A stretch of 64,000 nt of DNA from contig JAWPMT010000004.1 of NCBI GenBank assembly GCA_033344775.1, forward strand, positions 620,001-684,000, in the 5' to 3' direction. The position numbers and the translations under genes are program-made. Positions 36,667-45,877 of the stretch are shown piece by piece (position 1 is the first letter of the stretch; each line of letters begins with the position of its first letter). Under the pieces are notes generated by a model. That model worked only from the letters and a program-made list of their open reading frames with translations. It ran no database searches and was not told the origin of the DNA. This stretch comes from Cytophagales bacterium. Its GTDB lineage: Bacteria > Bacteroidota > Bacteroidia > Cytophagales > Cyclobacteriaceae.

Positions 36667-37911
36667 GTGACTAACCTAGTGACATCTAAAAAGGAAAGGA
36701 GTTGGTTTAGACTTCTGATGATTTTCGCTTATTGCTCAACCCTGAGCTTTAGTGTCTATTTCTACGTTCGTGAAGTTTACATACTGGCGTACAATGGCTT
36801 TTTTTGTCTTTCTCTCTTTTTCATTTTTGGCATCGCTAGTTACTTCACAAAGCACCTGCTATGGCTCTTTAGGCTTTCTGTGCTTACCGCATTCCATGCC
36901 TTCTATTTCGAGGTTTTCTTCACCGGTGGAGTTCTCTCACCCGCATTGCCTGAGTTCGTCATTCCTCCCATCATCGCCTTTTTCTACAAACCGGTAAGAG
37001 ATCGTTATTTCTTCATGATCATGGCCGTTTTATGTGCGTTAAGTATTTGGTTACTATCGTCGTTGTGCTACACAGAAGATCGATTCCCGGCTGATTGTAT
37101 CATGGAAATGCATATTATTTCAGCATTTTTCATATTCGGCATAGTAGGTGCTTACATCTATATTTATCGTAAAACGCTAAATGAGAAGAACTTAGAATTG
37201 AAAAAGTCCTATCAAAAATTGGTCGAGTCTGAAAAGATGGCCTCGCTAGGTCTATTATCTGCAGGTGTCGCTCATGAAATCAACAATCCCCTCAATTTCA
37301 TCAAAGGAGGAGCCGAAATGTTGACCATGCAATTGAAAGGATCAAAGGATGCACAACCTCACGTTCATGCCATAGAGGACGGAATAAAAAGAGTAGCGTC
37401 CATCATTGATAGCCTGGCCCACTTTAGCAGAGATTCTCCGGACATGAATGAAGTTTGTGACATTCAGAAAGTCATTGACAATTGCCTGGTGATGCTCAAT
37501 CATCGATTAAAATATAAGATTGAGGTTGTCAAAGCATATGAGGACTTGGGTTCATTGAAGATCATTGGAAACGAGGGGCAATTGCACCAGGCATTCCTCA
37601 ACATCCTCACAAATGCAGAAGAATCGATTGATGAAAATGGAACCATCACTATTCGCACTTACACAGAGGGTGAGGCACTGAAAGTCACTATTTCCGATAC
37701 TGGACGGGGCATAGATCCCAGGCACATCAAAAAAATCAGCGATCTATTTTATACCACAAAGGATACCGGTGAAGGAACAGGATTGGGATTGTCAATAACC
37801 TATAAGGCCATTGAAGAACATGACGGAACCATAGCAGTCCAATCAGAATTGGGCAAAGGCACAACCTTTCACATTACGTTTAATAAACCTTTGATTTTTG
37901 AAAGTGCATAA
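36667..37911 (+). CDS. Membrane sensor histidine kinase (HisKA-HATPase)
   Basis: No ATG precedes the domain; GTG at 36667 (or 36679) after a stop at 36628 is the likely start, giving 414 residues. Five to six hydrophobic helices occupy residues 15-165, followed by a coiled coil, the DHp helix (KMASLGLLSAGVAHEINNPL, phosphoacceptor about His203) and HATPase with LHQAFLNILTNAEESI, DTGRGIDPRH and GTGLGLSITYKAIEEHDGTI. This class, related to NtrB/AtoS-type kinases, usually needs a separate response regulator; none is adjacent. It is probably linked to the preceding transducer-porin-YfiR operon. Confidence 0.93.
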   Translation: MTNLVTSKKERSWFRLLMIFAYCSTLSFSVYFYVREVYILAYNGFFCLSLFFIFGIASYFTKHLLWLFRLSVLTAFHAFYFEVFFTGGVLSPALPEFVIPPIIAFFYKPVRDRYFFMIMAVLCALSIWLLSSLCYTEDRFPADCIMEMHIISAFFIFGIVGAYIYIYRKTLNEKNLELKKSYQKLVESEKMASLGLLSAGVAHEINNPLNFIKGGAEMLTMQLKGSKDAQPHVHAIEDGIKRVASIIDSLAHFSRDSPDMNEVCDIQKVIDNCLVMLNHRLKYKIEVVKAYEDLGSLKIIGNEGQLHQAFLNILTNAEESIDENGTITIRTYTEGEALKVTISDTGRGIDPRHIKKISDLFYTTKDTGEGTGLGLSITYKAIEEHDGTIAVQSELGKGTTFHITFNKPLIFESA

Positions 37912-38059
37912 GCAGGAAAGGGATACGGTAATGTATGTAGATGGTGAACCCCTCAATTTACTTCTGTTCGAAAAATGATGAAATCCCCCCTCCTACATCG
38001 AGTTAAGTACAAAAACTACCTACCAGTCAGCTAACAATTGTTCCATTCTATAGGATGGG

Positions 38060-38515
38060 CTATTTTTTTATTTCCGTTTCATACGTTTCGACCCATTCAG
38101 CAACACTCACTTTACTCATTAATTCGCCAATAAGATCGTAGGGTATGTCATCTGGTTTTTTGAAGCGAATACAACTTTTCCCCATGTCTAACTTTCGCTT
38201 GCTATATTTCGGATATTCAGATACGAACCAATCGAGGAGTTTGGCGTCGGCATAAATTCCCATGTGATAGAAATTAATGGAGTTTTTTTGTGACGCAATC
38301 CCTGCAAAAGGCAGTGGTTCACTGGGTTTACAATGGTAACCTCCCGGATACAAGCTATGAGGAACCACGTAACCTAATCCACCATAGCTGATCGCCGGTT
38401 CAAACCCTTCGGGGAGGTTATTCACAATAACGTCATGAAGTTTATTAAAGGGCTCTACTCGGTCCTCGGGTAAGTTGGTAAGAATTTCCATGACCGTTTT
38501 TCCGCCTGCTTTCAT
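38060..38515 (-). CDS. DUF1801-family protein (YdhG-like)
   Basis: The 151-residue protein matches DUF1801: KTVMEILTNLPEDRVEPFNK, AISYGGLGYVVPHSLYPGGY, a central NSINFYHMGIYAD strand and KLDMGKSCIRFKKPDDIPYD. The fold is YdhG/frataxin-like and the function is unknown, although some members have been linked to iron handling. A single-gene unit, convergent with the sensor kinase. Confidence 0.85.
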   Translation of the reverse strand: MKAGGKTVMEILTNLPEDRVEPFNKLHDVIVNNLPEGFEPAISYGGLGYVVPHSLYPGGYHCKPSEPLPFAGIASQKNSINFYHMGIYADAKLLDWFVSEYPKYSKRKLDMGKSCIRFKKPDDIPYDLIGELMSKVSVAEWVETYETEIKK

Positions 38516-38580
38516 AGTGTAAGGATTTATGCTATCACATGAATTGTCTAATGTAAATGTAGCCGGCTGAACTCAGGAAT

Positions 38581-38609
38581 AAAAAAGAAGGCCTCTTGCA
38601 AAGGAGACC
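38581..38609 (-). terminator. Hairpin terminator after the first DJ-1/PfpI gene
   Basis: Minus strand: GGTCTC (38604-38609) pairs with GAGGCC (38590-38595) including one G-U, followed by TTCTTTTTT. It lies about 30 bp after the PfpI stop. Confidence 0.55.
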
Positions 38610-38637
38610 CTCATCATCGTATAAAAAGTTCTCAAGG

Positions 38638-39438
38638 CTATTTATCGAGATCAACCTTGGTTCCCAGTCGCTTCAACAATGCTCCTGCGACTAACTCAGC
38701 TGAGGCGGGATTTTGTCCGGAGATCAACAATCCATCCTCCTGAATATAAGGATACCAATTGGGTCCCTTGGAATAGAAAGCACCATTCTCAATCAACATC
38801 TCCTGAACGGAAAAAGGAACTAAGCTGGTGAACTGCACCGCCTCTTCCTCCGAATTAGAATAGGCAGTCATCATTTTCCCTTTGACTAATGGATCACCGT
38901 TAGAGTCCCTGGTGTTTTTGAAAATAGCAGGTGCGTGGCATACAGAAGCAATTGGTTTATCATTTTGATAGAAGTCCTCTATCAACGCGATGGAGTATTG
39001 GTCTTCAGCCAAATCCCAAATGGGTCCATAACCTCCGCTATAAAAAACAGCATCGAAATCCTTTTGATTGACTGTCGATAATTTCAATGTTTCTGCTAAT
39101 CTGGCTTGCGCTTCTTGGTCTTTCATAAACCTTCTGGTAAAATCCGTTTGGAACATTTCCTGTTCACTTTTGGGGTCCAATGGAGGTTGACCTCCCTTCG
39201 GAGATGCCAGAATGACTTCTACACCGGCATCTATCAATGAATAATAGGGAGCCGCAAATTCCTCCAACCAAAATCCTGTTTGTAAACCGGTACGCCCTAG
39301 TTCACCATGACTGGTCAAGACAAGTAATACTTTGGTGGGTCGTTGGTCTTCCGCATTCAGTTCGATGCTGCCATTGGCATGAAAACTTAAAGCGAACATC
39401 AGAACGAGGTTTGAGAGTACTATATATAACTTTTTCAT
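38638..39438 (-). CDS. Exported DJ-1/PfpI-family protein, copy 1
   Basis: The 266-residue protein has a signal peptide (MKKLYIVLSNLVLMFALSFH) and a class I glutamine-amidotransferase-like domain: VLLVLTSHGELGRTGLQTGF, VILASPKGGQPPLDP, FYSGGYGPIWDLAED and the nucleophile elbow PIASVCHAPAIF. This is the Hsp31/YhbO/DJ-1 layout with the TGFWLEEF catalytic acid motif. Known roles are chaperone, deglycase or glyoxalase III activities; an exported form is less usual. It is divergent from an AraC regulator and has a relative at 41501-42598, also beside an AraC gene. Confidence 0.88.
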   Translation of the reverse strand: MKKLYIVLSNLVLMFALSFHANGSIELNAEDQRPTKVLLVLTSHGELGRTGLQTGFWLEEFAAPYYSLIDAGVEVILASPKGGQPPLDPKSEQEMFQTDFTRRFMKDQEAQARLAETLKLSTVNQKDFDAVFYSGGYGPIWDLAEDQYSIALIEDFYQNDKPIASVCHAPAIFKNTRDSNGDPLVKGKMMTAYSNSEEEAVQFTSLVPFSVQEMLIENGAFYSKGPNWYPYIQEDGLLISGQNPASAELVAGALLKRLGTKVDLDK

Positions 39439-39724
39439 TGGGATGTATTTAATTCTGCAGCAAACCTATCCTGGCAGTTCTTCAGAAAAATTGATGTATG
39501 GTAATAAAGACCCTCTAACATGAGTGGCCACCATGATATACCCAAAATTCTATTTGCTCAATAAATCGCTCTCCGAGTGGAGGCATAAATTATATTGGAT
39601 TGGAGTCCCTTATCGAAACAGTCCGGGGTATACCTGGCATTAGGATAGACGCATCAAAATACCTTATAATGCGTAAATAAGAAAAAGGATCAATCTCGTA
39701 CAAGCACTTACTGTTTCGCATTTC

Positions 39725-40669
39725 ATGTATCTCAACCAATTCCCTGATATTGACTGGATAAGGGAAAATTCTCATTCGGGTTTTCAAGCAGGTAAAGACT
39801 ACCAGGGTAATAAATTAACCTCCGCTGGCTGGCCTACTGCTGTCATCAATGTCGCAACCCACGCTACTGAACGCGACAATATCAAGGGCCCCTTCAGTAT
39901 GTTTTATAATTTAAGTGGCACTTCCTTGGTCAAACTTGATAACGATTGGCACCAGGTAAACGAATTCTTTTATTGCATTTCTAATGATGGTGAGTCATTC
40001 GACTTGCATGTCCCTGAAGCCCATAAAGCAACCACCTTTAATATCCACTTCGGGAAACAACTATATTGTGAAGTACTTCAACAGCTCTCAGAAACCGAGG
40101 AATGGTCATTAGATAACTATCGACACTATGGTGAGACGGCTTATGCAATGCTTCCGGCGACGCATTTCATGGAAAGGGAATTCAAAGATCAGCTCCTGAC
40201 CTTACACCATCACCTAAAGCACGGCCTCCTTTCGGCGGATCAGGAATATGAAATGACGGGATCAATTCTGCAATGGTTGCTCATTCATGGAGATTCCAGA
40301 TTCAAGAAATTCGAGGATTCCAGCGCAATGAAACGGTCAACGAAAATGGAGCTATTTAAACGGGTGAATAAAGGCCTGGAATATATTCACAGCCACAACT
40401 TGTATCAGTTGGACCTTGAGAGTATATCGAGAAACAGTGGTTTATCGAAGTTTCATTTCATTCGAGTATTTAGCGAATTCCACCATCAAACTCCTGCTAA
40501 TTACATCGCCGCACTCAAAATCAACAAAGCCCAAAATCTCTTGGCTAATTCCCATAAAGACCTGAACACCATCGCGACAGAATTAGGTTTTTCCGAATTG
40601 TCGGCATTTACACGTTTTTTCAAGAGGCAAACGGGAATGACTCCATCTTCACTTCGGCACAGAAATTAG
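39725..40669 (+). CDS. AraC-family regulator with N-terminal sensor domain
   Basis: The 314-residue protein has an N-terminal domain of about 200 residues (GPFSMFYNLSGTSLVKLDND with later HVPEAHKATTFNIHFGKQLY) of the cupin-like ligand type and a C-terminal double helix-turn-helix (LESISRNSGLSKFHFIRVFS; TELGFSELSAFTRFFKRQTG). It is divergent from the exported PfpI gene with a 286-bp gap and lies 66 bp before a membrane protein gene, so either may be a target. Ligand unknown. Confidence 0.9.
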   Translation: MYLNQFPDIDWIRENSHSGFQAGKDYQGNKLTSAGWPTAVINVATHATERDNIKGPFSMFYNLSGTSLVKLDNDWHQVNEFFYCISNDGESFDLHVPEAHKATTFNIHFGKQLYCEVLQQLSETEEWSLDNYRHYGETAYAMLPATHFMEREFKDQLLTLHHHLKHGLLSADQEYEMTGSILQWLLIHGDSRFKKFEDSSAMKRSTKMELFKRVNKGLEYIHSHNLYQLDLESISRNSGLSKFHFIRVFSEFHHQTPANYIAALKINKAQNLLANSHKDLNTIATELGFSELSAFTRFFKRQTGMTPSSLRHRN

Positions 40670-40735
40670 CAATTTCGGTCAAGTGGTATTAGGTAACTGA
40701 CAACAATCTTTGCGACATGCAAAATATCAAATACT

Positions 40736-41398
40736 ATGGTTGAAGTTAGTTTTTACCTCCTGTCGGTTACTGCTCTGGCAATGCTTTTTGTCCTTTTTAG
40801 AAGTTATCCCTCCTCCAAAAAACTTACTATCCTACTGGTCATGATCGGATGGATTGCCTACCTGGTTCTTTTGGACAGATCCGACGTACTCAAGAATTTT
40901 GACATGCCACCTAGGATTCCCGTACTGGTTGTTTTTCCCGCCCTGATCGCGATGGTCATTTTGGTCAATAGAAACGTACTACAAGAGGCACTCAAAAGAA
41001 GTCCTTTGTACATTCCGATCCTGCTTCAATCATTCAGAATATTAGTCGAATTACTGATTTATGCGACCTATCAAAAAGGCATTTTCCCTCAACGGGCAAC
41101 CTTCGAGGGATTGAATTTTGATATTCTGGTGGGAATATCCGCACTTTTCATGGGTATTGCCATACACAAAAGACTCGTAGAAGCACGTGGCATTCTGATT
41201 TGGAATATCGCTTCGTTAACCATCTTGTCGGTTACCGTTTATTCATTTATCTCCACCTATTACTTCACCGATTTTCTAAGCATTGGAGGAAGATATCAGT
41301 TCGTTGAGTTCCCCTACTTGTTGCTTGCATCGGTGCTGTTACCCGTGGCCTTGTTCCTGCATGTCTTTTCGTTGAAGCAAGTAATTGGTAAAAGTTGA
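40736..41398 (+). CDS. Membrane protein with about seven helices, unknown family
   Basis: The 220-residue protein is almost wholly hydrophobic, with predicted helices near residues 4-22, 32-50, 63-80, 93-112, 125-145, 155-175 and 190-213. Conserved-looking polar positions include FRILVELLIYATYQKGIFPQ. It follows the AraC gene by 66 bp on the same strand and is probably co-transcribed or regulated by it. I do not recognise it. Confidence 0.75.
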   Translation: MVEVSFYLLSVTALAMLFVLFRSYPSSKKLTILLVMIGWIAYLVLLDRSDVLKNFDMPPRIPVLVVFPALIAMVILVNRNVLQEALKRSPLYIPILLQSFRILVELLIYATYQKGIFPQRATFEGLNFDILVGISALFMGIAIHKRLVEARGILIWNIASLTILSVTVYSFISTYYFTDFLSIGGRYQFVEFPYLLLASVLLPVALFLHVFSLKQVIGKS

Positions 41399-41421
41399 AT
41401 CACCCGGTTAAAGCAGCCTTT

Positions 41422-41450
41422 TCAGGATCGCACCAACAAAGCGATCCTGA
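41422..41450. terminator. Hairpin between convergent genes
   Basis: TCAGGATCGC (41422-41431) and GCGATCCTGA (41441-41450) form a perfect 10-bp stem with a 9-nt loop. No long T tract follows, so termination is inferred from position. Confidence 0.6.
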
Positions 41451-41500
41451 TTCCATATAACTTCGACTAAAAAAATTAGAAGTAGGTACTTCAAACCGAA

Positions 41501-42598
41501 CTAAGCCTCCGCCACGTCCTTCGCGTACTTGAGCAACCGAATCAGCTCAATGGCTTTCCCAATTTCCCATTGCATTCCCGAAACGATGCCGTGCATGGCA
41601 ATTAAGGTCCGATTCAGCTCCTGTGTATCTTCGGCCATTTCAGAAATCAACAATTTCGCACTAGCGAATCCCTGTTTCTGATAACTTCCAAGTACTTTAA
41701 TGGCATTTTCTTCTCCTGAGATCTTTCGCTTTTTTGGTTCATAACCCATTTGACTGATCATCGTCTCGGCAAGCTTCCAGGTAGACCAGGGGTTTTGCCC
41801 TGTTACAATATTTTGTTCAATTACTACATTTTCCAGATACATGCTACCTTCCTTGAATTCCGCTCCATTTTCAACCAACCGATCTTCCAGCAGAAAAGGG
41901 AAAATTGTTTTTGCATCGGGTATCAGGAATAGCTCCTCCTTATTTGTAAAGCTGCTTACTGATTTGCCTTTGATCAAGTAGTCGCCATTTGACAGGGTAA
42001 CATTTACCAATGCAGCAGGCCCGTGGCAAACCGCACCGACTACTTTTCCTGATTCATAGTAATCTCTCACGATAGATTGAATTTCAGGATTATCCGGAAA
42101 GTCATACATGGCACCTTTTCCCCCGACAAAATAAATGGCCTCATAAGCAGTAGGGTCCACCTCCGATAGGGAAAGTGTGTTTTTCGTTTTCGCTTGAGCG
42201 AATGAATCATTCAAGAAAGCGAAATCATAGGAGCCCATGTCTTCGTCATCAATGATTACCGGAGGCTGTCCCCCTTGCGGACTGGCGATATCTACTTCGA
42301 ATCCATTGGCCTGAAAGACATAATAGGCTCTCGAAAGTTCGGTCAGCTCGTATCCCGTTTTCTTTCCACTGGACCCCATTTGATCAGTGCTTGTAACTAC
42401 AGCTAATACCTTTCCTCGATTTGGAATGATGTCTTCACTTAAGTATGGTAAAGAGGCCGCCACCGTTTCACTAAGACCAGCATTTGTTTCTGCCTTGGGG
42501 ATTAAGCTTATGAACCAGTAGCCAAAGGCAAAGACTGTGATGAATAATCCAAGCAGTGAAACCAAAGACCATTTTAGAATTTTCTTAAATCGTGACAT
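41501..42598 (-). CDS. Membrane-anchored DJ-1/PfpI protein with C-terminal helical extension, copy 2
   Basis: The ATG at 42598 is chosen over a TTG at 42637 because it begins the anchor (MSRFKKILKWSLVSLLGLFI), giving 365 residues. The DJ-1/PfpI domain (about 45-275) has VLAVVTSTDQMGSSGKKTGY, DIASPQGGQPPVI, YFVGGKGAMYDFPDN and the nucleophile motif VVGAVCHGPAALVN. About 75 helical residues follow (SGEENAIKVLGSYQKQGFAS, ending LLKYAKDVAEA), absent from copy 1. It lies 77 bp downstream of an AraC gene on the same strand. Probably a periplasm-facing stress or carbonyl-repair enzyme. Confidence 0.87.
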   Translation of the reverse strand: MSRFKKILKWSLVSLLGLFITVFAFGYWFISLIPKAETNAGLSETVAASLPYLSEDIIPNRGKVLAVVTSTDQMGSSGKKTGYELTELSRAYYVFQANGFEVDIASPQGGQPPVIIDDEDMGSYDFAFLNDSFAQAKTKNTLSLSEVDPTAYEAIYFVGGKGAMYDFPDNPEIQSIVRDYYESGKVVGAVCHGPAALVNVTLSNGDYLIKGKSVSSFTNKEELFLIPDAKTIFPFLLEDRLVENGAEFKEGSMYLENVVIEQNIVTGQNPWSTWKLAETMISQMGYEPKKRKISGEENAIKVLGSYQKQGFASAKLLISEMAEDTQELNRTLIAMHGIVSGMQWEIGKAIELIRLLKYAKDVAEA

Positions 42599-42675
42599 TG
42601 TTTGTTTTTTGATGCAAACCAATGGGTCACAGGACAAGAAAACTCTCTAAATGATCATTTCGTCAGCGTAAAAGA

Positions 42676-43719
42676 TCATTTTGTCAATGCCTGTCGATAG
42701 GCATGAGGTGTTTGATTCGTTTGTTTCTTAAACGCACTATTGAAGCTGGACAAGCTATTGAAACCTACCTTGAAAGCTATCGCAGATATGGTGTAATTCT
42801 GATGATCCGGGTCGACCAGTAATTCCTTAGCCGCCTCAATACGATATTTATTCACAAAGGCATTGAAGTTCTTATCACTCTTTTGATTAATGACCATAGA
42901 GAGCACCTGTGTGCTGACATTTAGCGATGCGCTCAAGGATTTTAAAGTAATATCAGGATTTCTATATTGTTCCTGCATACCGACCAGATCAATGGCCCCG
43001 GCAAATACATGTTCTGCTTGCTCTGTCGATATCCGTGTTGTCTTGTATTTCTCCTGACCCAGATTTTTGAGATATCCTTTGGATATGATCACGTAGCTGA
43101 TGCTGTATGCCACCAGCGAATAAAGTATGGGACCGATAATGTAGGGAACAATATCTTCAATAAGATTAAGAAAGTATGCGATCCAAATAACCAGTAAGCC
43201 ATAAAATATGAGATTGACCAATTGATACCCCGAATCGTTCAAACCCTCCTTTCGCCGTTTGACGATATAGATCCGGGCCATGATCAAATAGATCAGATAG
43301 TGGCTGTAGTAACTGAGAAAAAGGAACGCAAACAGGAATATGGGTAGCGTTTCCAGATAATCGTTCTTAATCCAGCACCCGAAAAGGATCGCTAATAGTG
43401 CAGGTACAAAATGGATCAATCGACGATTGGTCCATTGAAAATCTTTGTCTGCAATGGCCTGCGCAAAAAAATAGAAGATGGGTCCAATGATCATCATGGT
43501 ACCTAGCCCGATAAAAATGAATTGGGCATCCAGATTTTCCAGGAATTCCAGAAAAACAGATTTACCCACTCGGAATGAAAGCACGATCAACAGTACACCC
43601 AACAACCGATTAGCCAGAAAATTGCCAAACTTATTTGTCCAAAGGAACAAGGCAAGGAACATACCATGCAGTACGCCAAGACCACTTACCACTACCAAAA
43701 ATACCTGACTTGCTGTCAT
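42676..43719 (-). CDS. AraC-family regulator with N-terminal membrane bundle
   Basis: The 347-residue protein has seven to eight membrane helices in residues 5-215 (ASQVFLVVVSGLGVLHGMFL; FIFIGLGTMMIIGPIFYFFA) and a C-terminal AraC domain (about 235-347: LSASLNVSTQVLSMVINQKS; KVGFNSLSSFNSAFKKQTNQ). Same architecture as the regulator at 29436-30491. The PfpI copy 2 gene follows it on the same strand, and the SDR gene at 43938 is divergent from it. Confidence 0.9.
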   Translation of the reverse strand: MTASQVFLVVVSGLGVLHGMFLALFLWTNKFGNFLANRLLGVLLIVLSFRVGKSVFLEFLENLDAQFIFIGLGTMMIIGPIFYFFAQAIADKDFQWTNRRLIHFVPALLAILFGCWIKNDYLETLPIFLFAFLFLSYYSHYLIYLIMARIYIVKRRKEGLNDSGYQLVNLIFYGLLVIWIAYFLNLIEDIVPYIIGPILYSLVAYSISYVIISKGYLKNLGQEKYKTTRISTEQAEHVFAGAIDLVGMQEQYRNPDITLKSLSASLNVSTQVLSMVINQKSDKNFNAFVNKYRIEAAKELLVDPDHQNYTISAIAFKVGFNSLSSFNSAFKKQTNQTPHAYRQALTK

Positions 43720-43849
43720 TGGGTAAAAGTATCAATATGATCCTATAATCGCCAAAACAGCGGAAATCCGAAAGCGTCACAAAATTTCATTTACCCTATC
43801 CATTGAGCTGCATTAAAGCATAATTCCAGGTTTTTCGCAATTCTGGGAT

Positions 43850-43907
43850 TTGTGTTTAACCTTCCAGTTTCTGTGTTACTCCAGTCAAAGCAGCCTTTAG
43901 ACATTTG
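43850..43907 (+). promoter_or_regulatory. AraC-type promoter box 1 (before SDR at 43938)
   Basis: Half-sites TTGTGTT (43850-43856) and CTGTGTT (43871-43877) are 21 bp apart. A -7-like GACATTTG lies at 43900-43907, starting 29 bp after the second half-site start. The middle shares AACCTTCC with box 3. No -33 TTTG is apparent, as expected for an activator-dependent promoter. Confidence 0.7.
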
Positions 43908-43937
43908 TAAAATCCAATAGAACAAAAATTCAAAGTG

Positions 43938-44810
43938 ATGAAACATAAAATTCTGGTTACTGGAGCAAGTGGTGCTTTTGGACGATTGACCTGCTTGCAA
44001 TTGGCAAAAGATGGTCATGAGGTGGCAGGAACCTTTCGCTCAACTTCCGGTAAAAACGCGGCATTGGCAGAAGAATTAAAATCTTCAGGTGTCCACCTGA
44101 TTGAGATGGATGTCACCGATGAAGCTAGTGTAAATACAGGTGTGCAATCTGCCATAGATAAGATGGGTGGTTTGGATACGGTATTCAATAACGCCGGCGT
44201 AGGGGCCAATGGTATCCTGGAGACCTTCACAACAGCGGATCTTCAAAAAATGTTTGAAGTGAATGTGTTTGGCGTTCAACGTCTTATGCGAGCCGTTCTA
44301 CCTTATTTCAGACAACAAGGCGTTGGTACTATTATCCACACCTCAAGCTGTATCGGGAGAATAACGACACCTTTTCTTGCCGCCTATTCCTCCTCGAAAT
44401 ATGCCTTAGAATCTCTGGCGGAAGGATATCGGGCTGAACTATCGGGATTTGGAATTGAATCCTGTATCGTAGAGCCTGGAGGAATGCCCACAGCATTCAT
44501 GGGAGCCATGCTTAAGCCAAGCGATAGTGATAGAACGCAAGCATACGGAGACATGGCTCAAGTTCCAGATGTGGCATTAAATAACTATGTCCAATACATT
44601 GAAACCATTCCCGAGCAAAAACCAGAAAAGGTAGCAAATGCTGTGGTTGCTTTGGTCAATACACCTTTTGGGGAAAAGCCATTCAGAACAGTGGTTGATT
44701 TTTCAGGTCTGAAAGAACCGGTTGAACAATACAATAAGGTATTGGATGGAACCACAAAAGCAATCTACGCAGCAAATGGCGTGGACAATCTACTCACCCT
44801 CAACAAATAA
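43938..44810 (+). CDS. Short-chain dehydrogenase/reductase (classical SDR)
   Basis: A GTG lies one codon upstream (43935); the ATG at 43938 is preferred, giving 290 residues. Classical SDR features: cofactor loop ILVTGASGAFGR (variant TGxxxGxG), EMDVTDEASV, NNAGVGANG, and catalytic SSC plus YSSSK. It is the first gene of a two-SDR operon (30-bp gap to the next). Box 1 sits 60-90 bp upstream. Similar SDRs act on ketones, aldehydes or steroids; substrate not deducible. Eighteen bases coding its cofactor loop recur exactly in the scar at 52079. Confidence 0.9.
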   Translation: MKHKILVTGASGAFGRLTCLQLAKDGHEVAGTFRSTSGKNAALAEELKSSGVHLIEMDVTDEASVNTGVQSAIDKMGGLDTVFNNAGVGANGILETFTTADLQKMFEVNVFGVQRLMRAVLPYFRQQGVGTIIHTSSCIGRITTPFLAAYSSSKYALESLAEGYRAELSGFGIESCIVEPGGMPTAFMGAMLKPSDSDRTQAYGDMAQVPDVALNNYVQYIETIPEQKPEKVANAVVALVNTPFGEKPFRTVVDFSGLKEPVEQYNKVLDGTTKAIYAANGVDNLLTLNK

Positions 44811-44840
44811 TTCAATTACCTCATAGAAAATATTAACGTC

Positions 44841-45749
44841 ATGAAAAGTCTAAAGTATTATGTATTCATGGTAAGCCTCATATACTTCGTGGGCTTAAAT
44901 CAGATTGCTCAAGCGCAGACAGAAACAACAGAACGTAAAGAAGGGTCTCAAGTAATTGTCATTACTGGCTCTGCCTCAGGCTTTGGGAAAGCCACCGCGG
45001 AGAAACTAGTGGCCAAAGGTCACATTGTTTACGGAGGTGATATCAATGTAAAGGGGAACAAGTATTTGAACAAAATTGGTGGACATGCACTTGAAATGGA
45101 TGTGACCAATGATGCGCAGGTCCGTGCAGGAATCGAACGTGTCATTTCCGAACAAGGACGTATCGATGTACTGATCAATAATGCTGGCTACGGCGAATTT
45201 GCGACCATCGAAAATATCAATATCGATGATCTCAAACATCAGTTTGATGTCAATGTATTCGGTTACGCTCGCCTACAGCAGGCTGTCCTACCTCATATGC
45301 GCAAGCAGCGTTCTGGCCGGGTAATCATCGTGTCATCAGCAATAAGTAAATTCTCTTTACCCATGCTTGGCTGGTACGCGTCTACTAAACACGCCCTGGA
45401 AGGTATGGCAGATGCCCTGCGATTAGAAGTCGCACAATTCAACATTGATGTGGTAAAAATACAACCTGGAGCTGCTCAAACAGGTTTCGGAGCGACAGCC
45501 TTTGCTCGACTTGAACAATCCAATGTGCCGGATGATTATCGGGCGATGATCGACGCCAGTGCAAAGTCTTTAGAGAAAAATTTTGCTGACGCTCCTGGAG
45601 CTGAAGATACAGCAGAAACCATTGTTAATGCCACTGAACTGGTGAATCCAAAAATTACATACATCACGGCAAAGGCAGATGAAATAGTTAGGTTAAGGAA
45701 GGTGATGTCTGAAGAGGAATTTTACAAAATGTTTTCAGGCCAGCAGTAA
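44841..45749 (+). CDS. SDR oxidoreductase with export signal
   Basis: The first 26 residues form a good Sec signal peptide (MKSLKYYVFMVSLIYFVGLN, then QIAQAQ), after which a complete classical SDR follows: VIVITGSASGFGKATAEKL, EMDVTNDAQV, LINNAGYGEFA, SSAISKFSLP and catalytic YASTK. Length 302. SDRs need NAD(P) and are normally cytoplasmic, so the signal is unusual; there is no twin-arginine motif. It could be a membrane-tethered protein facing the cytoplasm with an uncleaved anchor. It shares the operon of the preceding SDR. Confidence 0.85.
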   Translation: MKSLKYYVFMVSLIYFVGLNQIAQAQTETTERKEGSQVIVITGSASGFGKATAEKLVAKGHIVYGGDINVKGNKYLNKIGGHALEMDVTNDAQVRAGIERVISEQGRIDVLINNAGYGEFATIENINIDDLKHQFDVNVFGYARLQQAVLPHMRKQRSGRVIIVSSAISKFSLPMLGWYASTKHALEGMADALRLEVAQFNIDVVKIQPGAAQTGFGATAFARLEQSNVPDDYRAMIDASAKSLEKNFADAPGAEDTAETIVNATELVNPKITYITAKADEIVRLRKVMSEEEFYKMFSGQQ

Positions 45750-45777
45750 TGTTTTTAAAGCTATGGTTTAAGTCAAG

Positions 45778-45807
45778 CCCATCATCGGATACTGTTCCGA
45801 TGATGGG
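45778..45807 (+). terminator. Strong hairpin after the two-SDR operon
   Basis: CCCATCATCGGA (45778-45789) and TCCGATGATGGG (45796-45807) make a perfect 12-bp stem with a 6-nt loop, 28 bp after the stop. No T tract follows. Confidence 0.65.
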
Positions 45808-45877
45808 TTACCAATTCTTACCTAACAGGTGACAAATCCAATTCAAGACTGAAGAAATGATAAAAATGATCATCACT

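Noticed and set aside
45778-45807. 12-bp perfect hairpin considered as an insertion-sequence end or attachment site
   Set aside because: Single copy just after an operon and no transposase nearby; a transcription terminator is simpler.
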